Part shown: one piece after another, positions 7,759 to 14,881 of the stretch | How positions within the stretch are numbered: the stretch's first letter is position 1 | How the letters are laid out: every line of letters starts with the position of its first letter | NCBI RefSeq assembly: GCF_019977355.1 | Contig: NZ_AP024655.1 | Coordinates: forward strand, 2,852,001-2,916,000 | Length of the DNA stretch: 64,000 bases | Reading direction: 5' to 3' | Source: Arthrobacter sp. NicSoilB8 | GTDB lineage: Bacteria > Actinomycetota > Actinomycetes > Actinomycetales > Micrococcaceae | The notes under the pieces: model-generated | Database searches by the model: none | Told to the model about the DNA's origin: nothing | What the model saw: the letters and a program-made list of their open reading frames with translations, nothing else | Program-made: the position numbers and the translations under genes

Positions 7759-8534
7759 GTATGCACATCCTGGACATTTCGACCCTCCTTCCCGCCGCAC
7801 AGGCCGGAACGCCGTCGCTGCTGGACCCGGCAAGCCTGCTCGCCGGCCTGGGCCCGGGCGCCTTGGGCGTCATTGCGCTCATGGTCTTCATCGAGTCCGG
7901 CGTGCTCTTCCCTTTCCTGCCCGGCGACTCGCTGCTGTTCACCGCGGGACTCCTGCACCAGCAGCTGCAGCTGACACTGCCGGTGCTGATCGGCGTCGTC
8001 ACCGCGGCTGCCATCGCCGGCGACCAGGTCGGCTACATGCTGGGGCGCACCTTCGGCCGGCGATGGTTCAAGGACGATGCCCGGATCCTGAAGACGGCAC
8101 ACCTGACCACGACGGAAGACTTCTTCCGGCGGCACGGCGGCGCCGCCGTCGTGCTGGCCCGCTTCGTGCCGATGGTCAGGACGTTTGCCCCGCTCAGCGC
8201 CGGGATTGCGCGCTATGAATACAAGTACTTCACCCTCTGGAACGTCACCGGCGCGGTGGCCTGGTCAGCCTCCGTCACGCTTCTGGGCACCTGGCTGGGA
8301 CACTTTGACATCATCGCCAAGAACATCGACGCCATTGCCGTCGCCTTGGTCCTCGTCTCGGTCGTGCCGGGGGCCGTGCAGCTCCTGCGCCGCCGCACCC
8401 ACCGACGCACGGACACCGGCAACACGGCTGCGGGAACCGGGGACGGCAACACGGCTGCGGGAACCGGGGACGGCGACACGGCTGCGGGAACTGGGGACGG
8501 ACTGCGGACCCGGGAAATGGCCGCGGAAGAATAG
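7755..8534 (+). CDS. DedA/VTT-family membrane protein
   Basis: 259 residues from ATG 7755, which overlaps the PAP2 stop; ATG 7761 is an alternative. It has the typical DedA order: FIESGVLFPFLPGDSLLFTAG, GDQVGYMLGRTFG, FFRRHGGAAVVLARFVPMVRTFAPLSAG (conserved Arg and Pro residues) and a C-terminal membrane helix. DedA proteins are half-transporter-like membrane proteins, and members act as undecaprenyl-phosphate or phospholipid translocases. The C-terminal tail is unusual: three copies of a nine-residue NTAAGTGDG unit encoded by a 27-bp tandem repeat, then a short charged end. The tail lies beyond the conserved domain and is probably not needed for transport. Confidence 0.9.
   Translation: MSMHILDISTLLPAAQAGTPSLLDPASLLAGLGPGALGVIALMVFIESGVLFPFLPGDSLLFTAGLLHQQLQLTLPVLIGVVTAAAIAGDQVGYMLGRTFGRRWFKDDARILKTAHLTTTEDFFRRHGGAAVVLARFVPMVRTFAPLSAGIARYEYKYFTLWNVTGAVAWSASVTLLGTWLGHFDIIAKNIDAIAVALVLVSVVPGAVQLLRRRTHRRTDTGNTAAGTGDGNTAAGTGDGDTAAGTGDGLRTREMAAEE
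8418..8498 (+). repeat. 27-bp tandem repeat in the DedA C-terminal tail
   Basis: Three adjacent 27-bp units (8418-8444, 8445-8471, 8472-8498), each starting GGCAACACGG or GGCGACACGG. The first two are identical and the third has two substitutions. In frame they encode three copies of (N/D)TAAGTGDG. The near identity points to recent duplication. Confidence 0.95.
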
Positions 8535-8539
8535 GTGCC

Positions 8540-9214
8540 ATGACAACCGCTGACCGCCCGTCCCTGCTGCTGGTCGAGGACGACGGTGTCCTGGGGCCAC
8601 TCATCGCCGAGCTCCTGGAGCCGGATTACCAGGTCCGGCTGGTGACCGACGGCCGTGACGGCCTGCACCTGGGGCTGACCCAGGCCTGGGACGTGATGGT
8701 GATTGACCGCGGGCTCCCCGTAATGGACGGCATCGCCCTCATCGCGGCGTTGCGGTCCAAAGGCATCGCCACGCCCATCCTGATCCTGACCGCCCTGGGC
8801 GATGCCGGCGAGAAAGTCCGGGGACTCGACGCCGGCGCCAACGATTACGTGACCAAGCCGTTCGACGCCGCCGAGCTGGCAGCACGCCTGCGTGCCCTGA
8901 CGCGCACCTTTGCTCCGGCCGCGGCACCGTTGACGATCGGAGACTGGGAACTCGACCCGGCGCAACGCACCGTCCGGTCTGTCTATGGGCATGCGGTGTC
9001 ACTGACAGCGAAAGAAGCCCAGCTCCTGGCGGCCCTTGCCGCGGAACCTGACCGGGTTTTCACCCGGGACGAACTCCTCGCGGCGTACTTCCACGCTTCC
9101 GACCAGCCCGGCATGATCGATACCTACGTTCACCACCTTCGCCGGAAGGTCGCCAAGGCCGTCATCCGCACCGTTCACGGCGTCGGCTACCAGATCGGCG
9201 ACGCCAGTGAGTAA
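8540..9214 (+). CDS. OmpR-family response regulator
   Basis: 224 residues. The receiver domain (about 8-120) has the acidic pair in LLVEDD, phospho-acceptor Asp56 in VIDRGLPVMDG, and Lys106 in NDYVTKPF. The C-terminal winged-helix output domain (about 130-222) ends with MIDTYVHHLRRKV and TVHGVGYQIG, typical of the OmpR/PhoB class. The start is ATG 8540 with AGGTG just upstream. Its 3' end overlaps the kinase gene by 8 bp, so this is a cognate pair. It shares a transcript with PAP2 and DedA, and the TTCTTAA repeat at 6875 is the obvious candidate autoregulatory site. Confidence 0.95.
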   Translation: MTTADRPSLLLVEDDGVLGPLIAELLEPDYQVRLVTDGRDGLHLGLTQAWDVMVIDRGLPVMDGIALIAALRSKGIATPILILTALGDAGEKVRGLDAGANDYVTKPFDAAELAARLRALTRTFAPAAAPLTIGDWELDPAQRTVRSVYGHAVSLTAKEAQLLAALAAEPDRVFTRDELLAAYFHASDQPGMIDTYVHHLRRKVAKAVIRTVHGVGYQIGDASE

Positions 9215-10211
9215 TGCAGGGACCGACGGCGAAAATCCGGACCGCTCCACGCTGCGCAAGGCCTCGCTCAAGGTCGCCCTGCGGATCAGCGCCGCGTGCG
9301 CGGTCATGGTTCTCGGGCTCCTCGCCGCCACGGCCCTTTATCTCATGAATCAGCTCGCACATCCGGAAGTGCCGGGCCCGGCGGCCGGGACGGCCTACGC
9401 CTACCTGGATTCCAAGGATGTGCTCGAAGCCATGGTCATCGCCGGCGTGGCGGGAATCGTGCTGGCGGGCTTCGTCGGGTGGCTCAGCGCGCGCAGCGCC
9501 ATCCGGCCCCTCGGCGACGCCTTGGCCCGGCAGCGGCGCTTCGTCCAGGACGCCAGCCACGAACTGCGCACGCCTTTGACCATCCTGGACACCCGGATCC
9601 AGCTCGCCCAGCGCAACACCGAACCCGAATCCAGGCAGGGCCAGGACCTGGCCCGGATCCGTGAGGACGCCGCCACGCTGACCGGAATTGTCAACGAACT
9701 GCTCCTCGCGGCAACCACGGACGCCCCGGACCGCTCGGCGCCGCCCGCCGATCTGGCCGGCGCCGCCGCCGGCGTCGCCGGGAGCCTTCAGCCGGTGGCC
9801 GGCCAGCGGGACGTGCGCCTGGATTTCTCCGCCGAGGCCCGGCCGCTGGCCCGGATCGACGCGAACGCTCTGCGCCGTGCGGTACTGGCCCTGGCTGACA
9901 ACGCCCTCGCCCACACCCCTCCGGGCGGCCGCGTCAGCATCACGACGTCGATCGAGCAGCACCGCGCGGTCATCACCGTGGCGGACACGGGGACCGGCAT
10001 CACGGGTGTGGATCAGGCCCGGATTTTTGATCGCTTCGTGCGGGCCTCCGCTACCGGCGGATCACAGGGACAGCGGAGCTTTGGCATCGGGCTGGCCCTG
10101 GTCCGGGAGATCGCGGTCGCTGCAGGCGGTTCCGTCGAGGTGGCCTCGACCGGTCCTGGGGGAACCGTCATGAAGATGACGCTCCCGCTGGCGGGCGTCG
10201 GAAATCCGTGA
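9207..10211 (+). CDS. sensor histidine kinase of the PAP2/DedA operon
   Basis: 334 residues from GTG 9207. Two membrane helices (about 26-47 and 73-94) bracket an extracytoplasmic loop of only about 25 residues, so it probably senses within the membrane or through a partner rather than with a large ligand domain. The dimerisation box is FVQDASHELRTPL with phospho-acceptor His118. The ATPase domain has the N box (DNALAHTPPGG), G1 (VADTGTGI) and G2 (SFGIGLALVREI). It overlaps the regulator gene. Linkage to lipid-carrier enzymes suggests it monitors envelope or undecaprenyl-phosphate state, as intramembrane-sensing kinases do; that is inference. Confidence 0.94.
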   Translation: MSNAGTDGENPDRSTLRKASLKVALRISAACAVMVLGLLAATALYLMNQLAHPEVPGPAAGTAYAYLDSKDVLEAMVIAGVAGIVLAGFVGWLSARSAIRPLGDALARQRRFVQDASHELRTPLTILDTRIQLAQRNTEPESRQGQDLARIREDAATLTGIVNELLLAATTDAPDRSAPPADLAGAAAGVAGSLQPVAGQRDVRLDFSAEARPLARIDANALRRAVLALADNALAHTPPGGRVSITTSIEQHRAVITVADTGTGITGVDQARIFDRFVRASATGGSQGQRSFGIGLALVREIAVAAGGSVEVASTGPGGTVMKMTLPLAGVGNP

Positions 10212-10298
10212 GAAGTCCGGACCCGCGCCGGGCGGACCATGACAATCATGCCCAGATCAATAAGCCCAGGCCAACCTGACCCATAGTAATCGGACATA

Positions 10299-10350
10299 GG
10301 AAAGACCGGCGATCGCTTGCCCCCAAGGGAATTCGATCGCCGGTCTTTCC
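10299..10350. terminator. 17-bp perfect hairpin between convergent genes
   Basis: Inverted repeat with 17-bp perfect arms (10299-10315 and 10334-10350) and an 18-nt loop. It lies between the histidine kinase stop and the end of the NlpC/P60 gene. The arms begin GGAAAGACC, so transcripts from either strand end in a U-containing stretch. It probably serves as a bidirectional terminator. Confidence 0.8.
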
Positions 10351-10391
10351 GGTCTGGCTAATCCCGGGGGGACTGTTTGGCCCCTGCGGGC

Positions 10392-11063
10392 TTAGGCCCG
10401 GACGAAGGTCACGCCGCCGGTGGCGGTGAGCCAGGACAGCGGGTGGACCATCGTCGCGTTGACGCCGTTCATGCCGCCGCTGACTACCTGGCCGTTGCCG
10501 GCGTAGATGCCGACGTGGCCGGACTGGACCACCATGTCGCCGGGCTGCGGGGTCGCCACAATGGTTCCGAGGCCAAGGAAGGCGCGGGGGCCGATGTCGC
10601 CGACGGGCTTGCCCGCTGCGCCCAGGGCCTTTTCCACCATGGCGGTGCAGTCCTGGGTGATGCCCAGCTGGCTGTAGGCGGCCGAGAGCATGATGGCGTT
10701 CCGGCCACCGGCGGGCGCCGCAGCCGGGGCGGCGGCCGGAGCAGCCTGCACCTGCACGGTTGCCTTCGGTGCCGCCGCAGGCGCTGCGGGAGCCACTGCG
10801 GGAGCCGCGGCAATAGCCTTGGGCTGTTCGATGACGGGAGCGGCGACCGTGGCCACCGCGGGGCGGTCAAAGCTGATCTTGACGCTTGAATCGGCGCTGA
10901 CCGGCGCGCTGACGAGTCCCTTGACGTCCAGAGTGGACGCCGGAGCGGAGTCGCGCTTCGCAGGTGCCGCGGCAGCGTTGGCTGCCATTCCGCTGGTGAG
11001 GACCAGGCCGGATGCGGCGGCGAGGACGGTGGCATGGCGCGCAAAAGTACGGATTGAAGACAT
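10392..11063 (-). CDS. secreted NlpC/P60 (C40) peptidase
   Basis: 223 residues from ATG 11063, with GGGAGAGG upstream. A signal peptide (cleavage near ANA, about residue 30) is followed by a low-complexity Ala/Pro/Val linker and a C-terminal NlpC/P60 domain of about 100 residues. The catalytic Cys is in TQDCTAMV and the His in SGHVGIYAGNG. These enzymes cut D-glutamyl-diaminopimelate-type bonds in peptidoglycan stems during growth or daughter-cell separation. No LysM or SH3 wall-binding domain is present. The 5' leader carries a c-di-AMP riboswitch, the known regulatory arrangement for actinobacterial wall hydrolases. Confidence 0.92.
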   Translation of the reverse strand: MSSIRTFARHATVLAAASGLVLTSGMAANAAAAPAKRDSAPASTLDVKGLVSAPVSADSSVKISFDRPAVATVAAPVIEQPKAIAAAPAVAPAAPAAAPKATVQVQAAPAAAPAAAPAGGRNAIMLSAAYSQLGITQDCTAMVEKALGAAGKPVGDIGPRAFLGLGTIVATPQPGDMVVQSGHVGIYAGNGQVVSGGMNGVNATMVHPLSWLTATGGVTFVRA

Positions 11064-11074
11064 GGATGTAGCCT

Positions 11075-11230
11075 CTCCCAATGCCTGCGAGGTGAGCTGT
11101 CGGATTCGGATGGGAGTCACCCGGCCGCACTCAAGGGCCCGTCGTTGCGGGCGCTGTGCGGCTTCACCCCAAGACCTGCATCTATCAGCAGGCCAAAAGT
11201 GGTTTCCCCGTCTCTGCCGGTCGTTGATGC
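11075..11230 (-). promoter_or_regulatory. cyclic-di-AMP (ydaO-yuaA) riboswitch
   Basis: In the minus-strand leader of the NlpC/P60 gene the ydaO landmarks appear in order: GACGGGGAAACCA, CTTGGGGTGAAGCC, then CCGAATCCGACAGCTCACC, CTCGCAGGC and finally GGGAGAGG. These match the c-di-AMP riboswitch consensus words GGGGAACC, GGGGTGAA, CCGAACCCG-CAGCT-ACCTCG and GAGAGG. Upstream, CTCTGCCG and CGGCAGAG (11248-11255 and 11212-11219) could form an additional or competing stem. Bases 11231-11445, up to the next gene, otherwise show nothing I can name. Confidence 0.88.
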
Positions 11231-11445
11231 GAGTTACCCCCGGGCCGCGGCAGAGTTAGGCAATCGGCTGGGGAGCGCCCGTATCGGAGACAACAGGCAC
11301 ATGTCCACGGTAGCGCGAACCGCACCCGAATGTCACATTAAGGTAACGGAGGCCACGGTGCCGGCCGGCAAATGCCCGTAGGGCGCCACGGCTTTTCGCA
11401 CATAGGATGATGCCACCAGCACCACCTTCGAAGCGGAGGCCCGAA

Positions 11446-11700
11446 ATGAACAGCCACTGTGTCGCCATCTGCCAGTTGAGCAACCAGCCCCAGGAGGATT
11501 TCGACGTCAACACCGAACTGCTGATCCTGGACGGCGGGGACGTCCACGTGTCCACCTGGGATGCTGAACCGCGGGACGGCGGCTTCGACGAGCACGTCCT
11601 GAACGACCGGGTGGACGCGCTCGGGTTCATGGTGGTCAATGACTGGGCCTTCCTGGACGGGAAGGCGTATGCGGTAGTGGAGCGGCGGACTGCACCTTAG
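11446..11700 (+). CDS. small hypothetical protein
   Basis: 84 residues from ATG 11446, chosen because GCGGAGG lies 8 bp upstream; ATG 11407 would add 13 residues without a ribosome site. The protein is acidic with no membrane segment, and contains Cys near residue 5 and Trp in VHVSTWDAEP and VVNDWAFLDG. I do not recognise the family. The spacing of hydrophobic residues suggests a compact alpha/beta domain. Codon use looks normal for the region. Its last three codons and stop lie in a 15-bp tandem duplication (11692-11721). It stands alone, divergent from the riboswitch-controlled peptidase. Confidence 0.65.
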   Translation: MNSHCVAICQLSNQPQEDFDVNTELLILDGGDVHVSTWDAEPRDGGFDEHVLNDRVDALGFMVVNDWAFLDGKAYAVVERRTAP

Positions 11701-11721
11701 ACGCAGGCACCTTAGACGCAC
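11692..11721 (+). repeat. 15-bp tandem duplication across a stop codon
   Basis: GCACCTTAGACGCAG (11692-11706) is followed directly by GCACCTTAGACGCAC (11707-11721). The first copy contains the TAG stop of the small gene at 11446. A third, decayed copy may follow to about 11737. Confidence 0.9.
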
Positions 11722-11855
11722 GGCACAGTTGGCGCACGGCACCGCAGAGGGGACTAATCTCATTCCATGATGAAGGAGCCGACGGCCGGCATCACCGCCA
11801 TCCCGGTCGCGCTTGCCTGCCCGACAGTCCAACGGCCGGCCTGCAGCGGCGAGCC

Positions 11856-13061
11856 GTGACGTTCCTGTCCTTGGCGCTGATCGCCGTCGTCGCACTGGCC
11901 GGCCCGCTGCTGGCACTGCCGGTGCGCTGGCGGTTGCCTGTGGTGCTGGGTGAACTGCTCGCCGGCATCGTGATCGGGCGGTCGGGATTGGCCCTCGTGG
12001 ACCCCTCCGATCCGACGTTTAGCCTGCTGGCCAACATCGGGTTCGCGCTGATGATGTTTGTGGCCGGAACCCACGTTCCCGTGAGGGATCCTCAGATCCG
12101 CTCCGCCCTCGGCAAGGGGGCCCGCCGGGCGACGGCGGCGGCGGCGGCGGCGGTGGCAGTCGGCACCGGCATCGGCCTGCTCTTCGGGACTGGTCATGCC
12201 CCGCTCTACGTCGTGCTGCTGGCGTCCTCTTCGGCTGCCCTGGTCCTTCCAATCGTCGATTCGCTGCGCCTGGGCGGACCCGATGTCGTCGCCATGACAG
12301 CGCAGGTGGCAATCGCCGACATCGCCTGCATTGTGGCGCTGCCGCTCCTGGTGGATCCGCCCCACGCCGGCCGGGCGGCGCTCGGCGCACTCACCGTGAC
12401 CGGCTGTGCGGTGGCGCTCTATGTCGCGCTGCGCTGGCTGGAGGACAAGGGCATCCGCGGGCGCGTGCACCGTCTCTCGGAAAACCGCAAGTTCGCCCTC
12501 GAGCTGAGGTTCCAACTGGCGGCGCTGTTTGCAATGGCCGGCGTGGCGACTTTCAGCAACGTGTCGGTGATGATGGCGGGTTTTTCCTTCGGCCTGGTGG
12601 TGGCCGCCGTCGGCGAACCGCGGCGGCTGGCCCGGCAGCTGTTCGCCCTTAGCGACGGCTTCCTGGGGCCGGTGTTTTTCGTCTGGCTGGGAGCCTCATT
12701 GACGCTGAGGGACCTGGCCGGGCATCCGGACATGATTGGTCTGGGCCTGGCCCTGGGTGCCGGGACGCTGCTGACGCACGCCGGCCTGGTGTTCCTCGGG
12801 CTCCCGCTGCCCCTCGGGGTGTTGTCCGCGGCCCAGCTCGGCGTGCCCGTGGCGGCGGCGAGCATCGGGACGCAGCTGCAGGTGCTGCTCCCCGGCGAGG
12901 CCGCCGCGCTGCTGGTGGGCGCACTGGTCACCATCGCCGCGAGCGCTGTTGCCGGTTCACGGGCGGCCAGGACGTTCGCGCTTCCCGCGAATTCCGGCGG
13001 AAAATCCGGCGGGGCCGGCACCATTGTCGGCCCAGGCGACCCGGGCGATCCCCAAGGCTGA
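11856..13061 (+). CDS. cation/proton antiporter, CPA2 (KefB-type) family
   Basis: 401 residues from GTG 11856, with a weak GGCGAG ribosome site. It is almost entirely hydrophobic, with about 12 membrane helices. The CPA2 pattern is clear: GELLAGIVIGRSGL in helix 3, LANIGFALMMFVAGTHV (family LGLxLLLFxxGLE), a translocation-region helix with the acidic residue in VAIADIACIVALPLL, and PVFFVWLGASLTL. Members exchange Na+ or K+ for H+ across the cytoplasmic membrane. There is no C-terminal TrkA-N domain as in KefB, so it is the short form. An (Ala)n stretch near residues 90-100 is a GCG-codon run (12130-12150). Confidence 0.9.
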   Translation: MTFLSLALIAVVALAGPLLALPVRWRLPVVLGELLAGIVIGRSGLALVDPSDPTFSLLANIGFALMMFVAGTHVPVRDPQIRSALGKGARRATAAAAAAVAVGTGIGLLFGTGHAPLYVVLLASSSAALVLPIVDSLRLGGPDVVAMTAQVAIADIACIVALPLLVDPPHAGRAALGALTVTGCAVALYVALRWLEDKGIRGRVHRLSENRKFALELRFQLAALFAMAGVATFSNVSVMMAGFSFGLVVAAVGEPRRLARQLFALSDGFLGPVFFVWLGASLTLRDLAGHPDMIGLGLALGAGTLLTHAGLVFLGLPLPLGVLSAAQLGVPVAAASIGTQLQVLLPGEAAALLVGALVTIAASAVAGSRAARTFALPANSGGKSGGAGTIVGPGDPGDPQG

Positions 13062-13097
13062 GCGAGGGCGCGGGCAGCCGCTGCCGGGGCGGACCGG

Positions 13098-13796
13098 TCA
13101 CCCTCGGGCGGACGTGAACTGCAGCTCGGGCCTCTTCTTCGCCATCTCCGCCAGGACCCGGGAAACCGCCTCCCGGACCACCGCGCCGTCGGTGAGGGCG
13201 TCGGCGTCGGCCTCGGAAGTGAACCTCCCGGAGGTCCCGTCGAGCACGGAAACGGCGTGGCGGACGAATCTGTCCCAGTCCCCTGCGCCCGCGCGCAGCG
13301 CCAGCAGCGGCGAGAGCAGCGCGGCCCGGCGCAGCCAGGCGTCAGGCTCACGCACCCACCGGTCCAGCACGCTGTCGGCCCGCACCCGGCTCAGTACGTC
13401 GAGTCCGTTCACTAGGGGGCCGACGACGTCGACTGCGAGCGGGTCCACGAGGTCCCGCACCCTCGCCTCCCGGATGAAGCCCTCCAGCCGGGTGAGGTCG
13501 GAGTTGGTCAACAGCAACACATTCGTCTGCAGCAGCACCACCGCGGCCAGGCGCCGCTCGAAAACCGGCAACGCCCACAGTTCCGAGCTCAGCGCTGTGA
13601 TCTCATCACGGGACAGCCCGGGATAGCGGCGGCCGGCGTTGCGGATGGTTCCCCGCACCGCACCCACGGAGGCGCCGTAAACCCGGAGCCCGCTGCCCCC
13701 GGGTTCCTTTCCCAGCCGGGACTGCAGTTCGTCCGCACGGCTCCAGGAACTCTCCTGCTGCAGCGCGGCGTCAATGAATTCGCCAGCATCACTCAC
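13098..13796 (-). CDS. AlkD-like DNA alkylation repair protein
   Basis: 232 residues from GTG 13796; GTG 13817 would add seven. The sequence is a helical HEAT-like repeat solenoid. Matches to the AlkC/AlkD glycosylase family include YGASVGAVRGTIRNAGR (the family G-P-LR start helix), LWALPVFERRLAAVVLL, LVDPLAVDVVGPLV with the catalytic-type Asp after the Trp-rich helix, and WVREPDAWLRRAALLSPL (conserved W-x3-W-RR). AlkD excises positively charged N3/N7-alkylpurines without base flipping. It stands alone, convergent with the antiporter 36 bp away. Confidence 0.8.
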   Translation of the reverse strand: MSDAGEFIDAALQQESSWSRADELQSRLGKEPGGSGLRVYGASVGAVRGTIRNAGRRYPGLSRDEITALSSELWALPVFERRLAAVVLLQTNVLLLTNSDLTRLEGFIREARVRDLVDPLAVDVVGPLVNGLDVLSRVRADSVLDRWVREPDAWLRRAALLSPLLALRAGAGDWDRFVRHAVSVLDGTSGRFTSEADADALTDGAVVREAVSRVLAEMAKKRPELQFTSARG

Positions 13797-13909
13797 GGGT
13801 CCATTCTTGCCCCTCACTGCCCGCGGCGGAAACGCGGTACCAACCCGTCCTGAGCGGCCCCTTCGAAGGGTCCCTCTGACTCGCCCGTCTGTCCCGCCTG
13901 TGTCCCCGT

Positions 13910-13957
13910 CTGCCTGTCCGGCTGCCTGTCCGACTGCCTGTCGGTCTGCCTAGACTG
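13910..13957 (+). repeat. 12-bp tandem repeat upstream of a lipoprotein gene
   Basis: Units CTGCCTGTCCGG (13910-13921), CTGCCTGTCCGA (13922-13933), CTGCCTGTCGGT (13934-13945) and a decayed CTGCCTAGACTG (13946-13957). Looser CTG/TCCC-containing copies precede them from about 13880. The array ends 39 bp before the start codon at 13997, so it lies in the promoter region. Confidence 0.85.
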
Positions 13958-13996
13958 ATCAGGTCAGGTCTCCGATCGAAAGCGGTTCACGAAACC

Positions 13997-14596
13997 ATGC
14001 ACACCAAGCTGTCACTCGCCGTCGCACTTTCCGCCGTGACGCTGGGGGTGGCGGCGTGCGCTGCCCCCGCGCCGTCCACCGCGCCGTCGGCCCAGGCCCC
14101 GGCGCCGGCGGCGGCCGCCGACTTTGCCTTGGACACCGCAGGGGCGCCCGGCCGGATCGCCCAGGCCGGCCTTGAGGTGCTGACAGCAGAGGGCAATGTC
14201 GACCACTATCACGCTCATCTGGACGTACTGAAGGACGGCAAGCCCGTCGCGGTGCCGGCCAATATCGGCATCACCGCCGGACCGGACCACAGGCCCAACG
14301 GCATCTCAGCGCTGCACACCCACGACACCACGGGCGTGGTCCACATCGAGTCCCCCACCGCGGGCCGGGTCTTCACCCTCGGGCAGTTCCTGACGGAATG
14401 GGGCGTCCTCGGAGGCAGCGGCGCCCCGGGCACGGGGGCGGGACCGCTGGACGGCTGGACCCTCTACGTGAACGGCCAGAAGTACGACGCCGGCATCCGG
14501 GACCTCCCGCTGAAAGCGCATGACGAGATCCTCTTGTCCTACGGCGCTGCCCCGGCACAGATTGCTGCCGCCTACGCTTTCCCGCCCGGAGAATGA
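13997..14596 (+). CDS. His-rich lipoprotein of unknown function
   Basis: 199 residues from ATG 13997. Hydrophobic signal sequence with lipobox LGVAAC (Cys21) marks it as a lipoprotein on the outer membrane face, followed by an Ala/Pro linker. The folded part has two notable histidine clusters, DHYHAHLDVL (about 72-81) and ALHTHDTTGVVHIESP (about 104-119). These could bind a transition metal. The C-terminal half has LDGWTLYVNGQKYD, suggesting a beta-sandwich. I do not know a named family; related segments occur at the C-terminus of some actinobacterial membrane proteins. Expression may be affected by the 12-bp repeat array 40 bp upstream. Confidence 0.75.
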   Translation: MHTKLSLAVALSAVTLGVAACAAPAPSTAPSAQAPAPAAAADFALDTAGAPGRIAQAGLEVLTAEGNVDHYHAHLDVLKDGKPVAVPANIGITAGPDHRPNGISALHTHDTTGVVHIESPTAGRVFTLGQFLTEWGVLGGSGAPGTGAGPLDGWTLYVNGQKYDAGIRDLPLKAHDEILLSYGAAPAQIAAAYAFPPGE

Positions 14597-14881
14597 CATG
14601 GGTGCGGTCACGGGGTACGCGCCGGATCCCCGCGGCCAAACCGCCGGCCGCATGACTGGAGGTTTGCGGGCCAAGGTAACGATCGAGTAACGTTGGGCCC
14701 TGGCCGTGAAGGCCAGGCCCGAATGCAGGGCCCCCGGGCTGCCCTCACCCGGGCCCGGTTGCGCCGTTCGGCGTCTGCTCGCCCGTGCCCTTGCGGCAGG
14801 GGCCGGATGAAGCTTCCCGCACCCACCGCCGCCCTCGCAGCGACGATTAGGTGCGCCAGTCACAAAGCCCGGAGGGGTCCG

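Noticed and set aside
14597..14881. Second c-di-AMP riboswitch in front of the long GH16 gene
   Set aside because: None of the ydaO words (GGGGAACC, GGGGTGAA, CAGCTxACCTCG) occurs in the leader.
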